Shown here one piece after another: positions 43,648-47,968 of a stretch of 47,968 nt of DNA. Below the pieces are notes generated by a model. It had not been told where the DNA came from. It searched no databases and saw only the letters and a list, made by a program, of their open reading frames with translations. The DNA lies in contig QHYU01000148.1 in the NCBI GenBank assembly GCA_003224235.1, forward strand, positions 56,072 through 104,039, read 5' to 3'. Position 1 is the first letter of the stretch, and every line of letters begins with the position of its first letter. Source of the DNA: Acidobacteriota bacterium. Lineage in GTDB: Bacteria > Acidobacteriota > Terriglobia > Acidiferrales > UBA7541. The translations under genes and the position numbers were made by a program.

Positions 43648-46600
43648 GTGCCTGAGACCCATTCCGACGACCCCATTCAGAGCAGGTCTTTCACTGTTCC
43701 CCTCCTGGTCTCTGTGTTTCTGCTGTTGCTGACCGTCGCGTGGTCGCTCTATGATGAGTTCTACGGCCTGCGCCCGTGGCGCTCCTACCAGCACGAATTT
43801 GCCAAGGTCTACGCGCAATACCTCAACAACCAAATCCCGCGGCAACAAAACCGGGAAAAGCTGATCCGGGAATCAGCCGAGTACAAGAAGCTGGACGAGC
43901 AGGTCAGGGCAGCCGAGGAAGCAGCCAGGCCTCGCCTCCGGGAGATTGGGAAAGAGTCCGATTACATTGATCGCCGTCTGGCAGCGCTGACCGACAGATT
44001 CCAGGAGGCCCGTGGAAAGGTCACCGCACTGGTTTACACCATGGAACTCTATCCGGTCGGTACGAACTCCCGGAAGAGCAAATTTGCGGAAGTCGAGCAA
44101 GCCAAGAAAGAAATCTATGCCGTGGAGCTGCCTACCCCCGACGGCAGGGTGGAAACCAAGAAGTTCGTTTATGATCAGCTCGAGGCTGAATTCAACAACC
44201 TGAAAGCGCGCAAGGCGCAACTGGTGGCCGAGCAGGGCGAAGTCTTGCGTCCCCCCAAAGAGCTGCGCGAACAGCGGGACAATTACTTCAAGGAGAAGAT
44301 GGAGGGCCTGACCGCAGACCAGCTCAAGGGCCTCTTGAACGCCGCCGAGCATCTGGACATATCCATCCGGCAGATCAACGTCAATCCGACCGATCCCGGC
44401 ATTAACAACTTCGGTTCCGGAGGATTGGTAGATCGCTGCCAGTCCTGCCACCTGGGGACGGATCCCAAGCTCGTTCCGCTAGCGATGACGCTGATCAAGG
44501 CGGACCTCGGTCTGGCGAAGAGCAAGGACGCGCCCTTCGCGAGCCATCCCGAGACTGAACTCCTCAAGATCCACACCACCGAGAAATTCGGCTGCTCACC
44601 ATGTCATGGCGGCAACGGCCGCGCCCTGGACAGCGTGCGAAGGGCCCACGGCCGGTATGAGCATTGGCTTTGGCCCCTCTACTACGCGGAAAACTACCAG
44701 GCCGGCTGCCAACAGTGCCACGCGGCCGATATGTTGACCGAGCACGCGCCGGTGCTCAACCGCGGCAAGGATCTCTATCGCAGCCGGGGATGCATCGGCT
44801 GCCACAAATTCGAAGGCTTCGATGACCAAAGCGAACAAATCCTAGCTTCGCGGCAGGCTATCCGACAGCTTGAGCAGGAGAAAAAGGACGACGAGCTCGA
44901 AATTCCGCGCCTTAACAAGGCCGCGGACGCCGCCCCTGACAACGAAACGGCACGGAAACTCAACGCGCGTGCGACCAACCTGACCGTCACGATCAGTAAT
45001 ATCGACGCGCGGATTGAGCAACTCGAACAGAAGACGCGCAGCCTGTTCCGCGAAGAGAAGAAGGTCGGCCCCAGCCTGAAAGAAGTCCGCATGAAGCTCC
45101 TCAAGGAATGGATCCCCTACTGGCTGGGCCACACGCACGAGTTTCGCCCGGCCACCAAGATGCCCCAGTTCCGCCTGGAACAGGACCAGATCCAGGCCAT
45201 CGCCGCTTTCATCTGGCAGTCGGGTGTCCCGGGCCCCGCGCTCGCCAAGCAGCCGCCAGGCGATGCGGGCCGCGGCAAACAATTGTTTGAGGCGCGCGGC
45301 TGCATGGCCTGCCACGCCGTGGGCGAAGGATCCAACGTCATCGGCGGCGACTTTGCCGCCAACCTCAGCCACGTCGGTGAAAAAGCCGGCTACGATTATC
45401 TGGTGCGCTGGGTGCACAACCCGCGCGAGCGGACACGCCCCTTTTGCCCGTTCGAGAAGCGCGACCTGGGCCCCGAGGACTACGCCAAACACGGCCTGGC
45501 TTACGTCTTCGATCTCGAGCATTCACGCTGCCCGAACGATGGCCACGAGCTGCAGGTGCAGCAACCGACGGTGATGCCTAGCCTGCGGCTCACCTGGGAG
45601 GAGGCGCGCGATATCGCGAGCTACCTCATTACCTTGAAGCGAAAGGACGCCTCCTACGAACTGGCCCCTGACCTGGACGACCCGAGACTCAAGGAGCGCG
45701 GCCGCGCGCTGGTGAAGAACTACGGCTGTGCCGGATGCCACGAGATCTCCGGTCTCGAGGATGAGCCCCGACTTGGCACTGAGCTGACCACCGAGGGCAG
45801 CAAGCCCATCGAGCGCCTGGATTTCGCCCGGCTGACCGAGGACGCCAAACGCGGTGTCCTTCCCGACGGGAAGGAATCTCCCCGCGGCCCTTGGTACGAT
45901 CAAAAGGGGTTCTTCGAGCAGAAGCTGGCCAGCCCGGCTGTCTATGACAAGGACAAGTACAAGCCGGACCCACTCGACCGGCTGAAGATGCCCAAACCCA
46001 ACGTCACCGCGGACGATATCAACGCACTGACGACCTTTCTGTTGGGAAGCGTAGATCCGCAGTTACCGCAGGATTATATGTACAAGCCCGGCGATGCACG
46101 CCACGACGTCCAGGCGGGCTGGTGGATCGTTACCAAATATAACTGCATGGGCTGTCACCAGGTGCATATCGGACAGCAATCCGTGCTGCAAAACCTGCCG
46201 CAATATCAGGGCGACAACAAGATCAAGCTCCCACCGCCGTTGATCCCCGAAGGCGCGCGGGTCGATCCCAACTGGCTCGCGCACTTCCTTGACAATCCGG
46301 CGATGAGCAAGACGGACCTGAACCGCAACGGCGTGCGCTCGTATCTCGAGGTGCGCATGCCCACTTTCAGCTTCTCCGACGATGAAATCCAGAAGCTGGT
46401 GCGCTTCTTCGCCGCAGCCAGTTCGCAGGCGCAGCCTTATCTACCGCCCAAGCTTGAGCCGCTGACCGACACCGAACGCACCGTAGCGCGGCAGCTCTTC
46501 ACCAGCCCGGCGGCACCATGCTTGAAGTGCCACGCCACCGGCGACCCGGCGCACGACAAAGACGCCACGGCGCCGAACTTCCTGCTTGCGCGCGAGCGGC

Positions 46601-46848
46601 TGAAGCCTGCCTGGACGCTCCGCTGGATCCTCGATCCGGCCCGCATTGTCCCCGGCACGGCCATGCCCTCCGGCCTTTTCCGCAAGGAAGGGGATCACTG
46701 GATCTTTAGCGGGCCGCTGCCGCCGAGTGTCCAGGGCTACGCAAAGGACCACGCGGATCTGCTGGTCCGGTATATGTTCCAGTTGACGCCCGAGGAGCAA
46801 CTCATGCTGACGGGCCGCACCGCCGCCACGGCCGGGTCGGGCGAGTAG
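43648..46848 (+). CDS. octahaem cytochrome c of the bc-type complex
   Basis: A 1066-residue membrane-anchored protein with eight CxxCH haem-binding motifs, at about residues 264, 316, 354, 382, 552, 694, 833 and 958. One membrane helix (about 13-32) anchors it; the rest is periplasmic. Two charged coiled regions flank the first haem cluster, at about 45-215 and 390-475. Met-ligand-like segments such as ATKMPQF, VRMPTFSF and GTAMPSG follow individual haem domains. It takes the place of cytochrome c1 in this operon. GTG 43648 follows AAGGAGG. Maturation would need the ccm genes just upstream. Confidence 0.9.
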   Translation: MPETHSDDPIQSRSFTVPLLVSVFLLLLTVAWSLYDEFYGLRPWRSYQHEFAKVYAQYLNNQIPRQQNREKLIRESAEYKKLDEQVRAAEEAARPRLREIGKESDYIDRRLAALTDRFQEARGKVTALVYTMELYPVGTNSRKSKFAEVEQAKKEIYAVELPTPDGRVETKKFVYDQLEAEFNNLKARKAQLVAEQGEVLRPPKELREQRDNYFKEKMEGLTADQLKGLLNAAEHLDISIRQINVNPTDPGINNFGSGGLVDRCQSCHLGTDPKLVPLAMTLIKADLGLAKSKDAPFASHPETELLKIHTTEKFGCSPCHGGNGRALDSVRRAHGRYEHWLWPLYYAENYQAGCQQCHAADMLTEHAPVLNRGKDLYRSRGCIGCHKFEGFDDQSEQILASRQAIRQLEQEKKDDELEIPRLNKAADAAPDNETARKLNARATNLTVTISNIDARIEQLEQKTRSLFREEKKVGPSLKEVRMKLLKEWIPYWLGHTHEFRPATKMPQFRLEQDQIQAIAAFIWQSGVPGPALAKQPPGDAGRGKQLFEARGCMACHAVGEGSNVIGGDFAANLSHVGEKAGYDYLVRWVHNPRERTRPFCPFEKRDLGPEDYAKHGLAYVFDLEHSRCPNDGHELQVQQPTVMPSLRLTWEEARDIASYLITLKRKDASYELAPDLDDPRLKERGRALVKNYGCAGCHEISGLEDEPRLGTELTTEGSKPIERLDFARLTEDAKRGVLPDGKESPRGPWYDQKGFFEQKLASPAVYDKDKYKPDPLDRLKMPKPNVTADDINALTTFLLGSVDPQLPQDYMYKPGDARHDVQAGWWIVTKYNCMGCHQVHIGQQSVLQNLPQYQGDNKIKLPPPLIPEGARVDPNWLAHFLDNPAMSKTDLNRNGVRSYLEVRMPTFSFSDDEIQKLVRFFAAASSQAQPYLPPKLEPLTDTERTVARQLFTSPAAPCLKCHATGDPAHDKDATAPNFLLARERLKPAWTLRWILDPARIVPGTAMPSGLFRKEGDHWIFSGPLPPSVQGYAKDHADLLVRYMFQLTPEEQLMLTGRTAATAGSGE

Positions 46849-46929
46849 GAGAGGGCAGGGAAGTGTCGCTGTTCTTTTTTCAGTTGTCATCGGCTTTGAC
46901 CTGAATTCAAGAGGAGGATGTACTTAAAA

Positions 46930-47718
46930 ATGAGATCCCCATACTCGTTATACTTGGTCATGGCCGCCGCTCTGGCGTTTTCGCTGCTGAGCTGCGGCAA
47001 AAAGGAAGAAACGACCGAGAAGGCGCCGGCGGTCACGCCGGCCGCGGCGCCGGTGGATTTGGCCACAGTAGGCTCGGTCAGCGGCACGGTCAAGCTGGAC
47101 GGCCCGGCGCCGAAACCCAAGAAGATAAATATGGCTGCCGAGCCTTCCTGCGCTGCCATACATGCCTCCAGCCCGGCCTTTGATGAAGAAGTAGTCGAAG
47201 GTGAGGGGGGCACTCTCGCCAACGTCGTGGTCTACGTCAAGGAAGGCGCGGGCAACCGTGCATTCGAACCGCCGAAGACTCCTGTCACGCTCGACCAGAA
47301 GGGCTGCACGTACATCCCGCACGTGGTCGCGCTGCAGGCTAGCCAGCCGCTGGACGTCATCAACAGCGACAAAACCACGCACAACATCCACCCCGTGCCC
47401 AAGAACAACCGCGAGTGGAACAAGTCGCAACCCCCCGGGGCGCCCAACATCGAAGAAGTCTTTGGGCGCGAGGAAGTAGCCATTCCCGTGAAGTGCAACG
47501 TCCACCCGTGGATGAAGAGCTACATCGCCGTATTCAAGCACCCGTACTTTCAGGTGACCAAGACCAATGGCAGCTTCGAACTGAAGAATCTGCCTGCGGG
47601 CACCTACACGATCGAGGCCTGGCACGAAAAGTATGGCACGACCTCGCAAACGGTCACCCTCGCCGCCAAGGAATCGAAGACGGTAAGTTTCGTCTTCAAG
47701 GCAGCCTCGGGAGACTAG
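46930..47718 (+). CDS. cupredoxin-like lipoprotein
   Basis: A 262-residue lipoprotein: the signal MRSPYSLYLVMAAALAFSLL ends in the lipobox LLSC (Cys22). The mature part has a Pro/Ala linker, then a beta-rich domain. THNIHP and the later CNVHPWM segment give the His, Cys, His and Met spacing of a type I copper site. The C-terminal 60 residues (FELKNLPAGTYTIEAWH) form a carboxypeptidase-regulatory-like domain. ATG 46930 is chosen; ATG 46918 touches the ribosome-binding site GAGGAGG. It is likely an electron carrier after the bc-type complex. Confidence 0.78.
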   Translation: MRSPYSLYLVMAAALAFSLLSCGKKEETTEKAPAVTPAAAPVDLATVGSVSGTVKLDGPAPKPKKINMAAEPSCAAIHASSPAFDEEVVEGEGGTLANVVVYVKEGAGNRAFEPPKTPVTLDQKGCTYIPHVVALQASQPLDVINSDKTTHNIHPVPKNNREWNKSQPPGAPNIEEVFGREEVAIPVKCNVHPWMKSYIAVFKHPYFQVTKTNGSFELKNLPAGTYTIEAWHEKYGTTSQTVTLAAKESKTVSFVFKAASGD

Positions 47719-47745
47719 ACCGTTGTTGAATTCTGTTTGGGCATT

Positions 47746-47772
47746 GTAGGGACACGCCCACCGCGTGCCCTA
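47746..47772. repeat. imperfect GTAGGG palindrome
   Basis: TAGGGACACGC and GCGTGCCCTA can pair with one bulge over a short loop, just after the cupredoxin gene. It may act as a terminator, without a T-tract. Confidence 0.4.
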
Positions 47773-47784
47773 TGATCTCATCCC

Positions 47785-47968
47785 ATGACGACTTCAAAAA
47801 AAACCGGCCTACATCGTTTCGCCCTCTTCACGGCGGGCTGCACGCTTCTGCTTCTGGTCGCTGGCGCCTTGGTCACTTCGAACGATGCCGGCTTGTCGGT
47901 GCCCGATTGGCCGCTTTCCTATGGCTCGCTGACTCCCCCGATGGTCGGCGGCATTCGCTACGAACACA
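47785..47968 (+). CDS. ctaA: haem A synthase (COX15/CtaA family), cut by window end
   Basis: The first 61 codons of a membrane protein. After a hydrophobic helix (FALFTAGCTLLLLVAGALV) comes TSNDAGLSVPDWPLSYG and then GGIRYEH, the first conserved haem-ligand region of the COX15/CtaA family, which oxidises haem O to haem A for terminal oxidases. The rest lies beyond the window. Its position after the bc-type operon suggests oxidase genes follow. A fusion to haem O synthase cannot be excluded. Confidence 0.88.
   Translation, partial: MTTSKKTGLHRFALFTAGCTLLLLVAGALVTSNDAGLSVPDWPLSYGSLTPPMVGGIRYEH

Overview
The window is GC-rich, densely coded bacterial chromosome. Several traits point to Acidobacteriota: a split coenzyme-B12 mutase, PilZ and two-repeat DUF6982-like proteins, carboxypeptidase-regulatory-like membrane proteins, a Cys-type CcmE, and a bc-type complex feeding a giant multihaem cytochrome. 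The lineage is inferred from gene content only. LpxD and a TolC-family protein show a Gram-negative (LPS-type) envelope, and haem A synthase points to an aerobic terminal oxidase just beyond the right edge. I saw no rRNA, tRNA, CRISPR array, transposase or prophage.

Left part (1-5.4 kb, minus strand): a catabolic block of an acyl-CoA carboxylase carboxyltransferase, an HMG-CoA lyase-like enzyme, a methylglutaconyl-CoA hydratase-like crotonase, a hotdog thioesterase and histidine ammonia-lyase (cut by the window edge). Together they suggest leucine/branched-chain acyl-CoA and histidine breakdown. Next (6-16 kb): rsgA with a one-base frameshift near its 3' end, a fused two-domain M16 protease, then a minus-strand run of TolC-like protein, mutase large subunit, mutase B12 subunit and a second crotonase. 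16-28 kb is mostly housekeeping: pyrE, lpxD, a two-repeat hypothetical, murJ, xerD-type recombinase, CCA-adding/poly(A) polymerase-family enzyme, a hypothetical, dnaE and accA. 28-32.4 kb is a looser accessory stretch: a zinc-ribbon membrane protein, a small [2Fe-2S] protein, a hypothetical, two tandem PilZ proteins and an 800-base non-coding segment with a possible structured RNA.

Right part (32.4-48 kb, plus strand) is a cytochrome and haem island. It holds ccmE-ccmF-ccmH-(CcmI-like)-(unknown membrane protein)-ccmA-ccmB-ccmC-ccmD for haem export and attachment, then ferrochelatase. A strong sigma70-type promoter then precedes a Rieske protein, cytochrome b6-like subunit, subunit IV-like protein, an octahaem cytochrome c of 1066 residues, a cupredoxin-like lipoprotein and haem A synthase. 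The logic is coherent: make haem (hemH), export and attach it (ccm), use it in a quinol-oxidising complex with eight attached haems, pass electrons perhaps through a copper protein, and make haem A for the oxidase.

The most notable points are the non-canonical bc complex with its coiled-coil octahaem cytochrome; the variant maturation system (Cys instead of His in CcmE, a Cys-x-Cys-x-Cys CcmH, and two membrane proteins sharing a CcmI-like tail); the possible regulatory RNA upstream of ccmE; and the rsgA frameshift.
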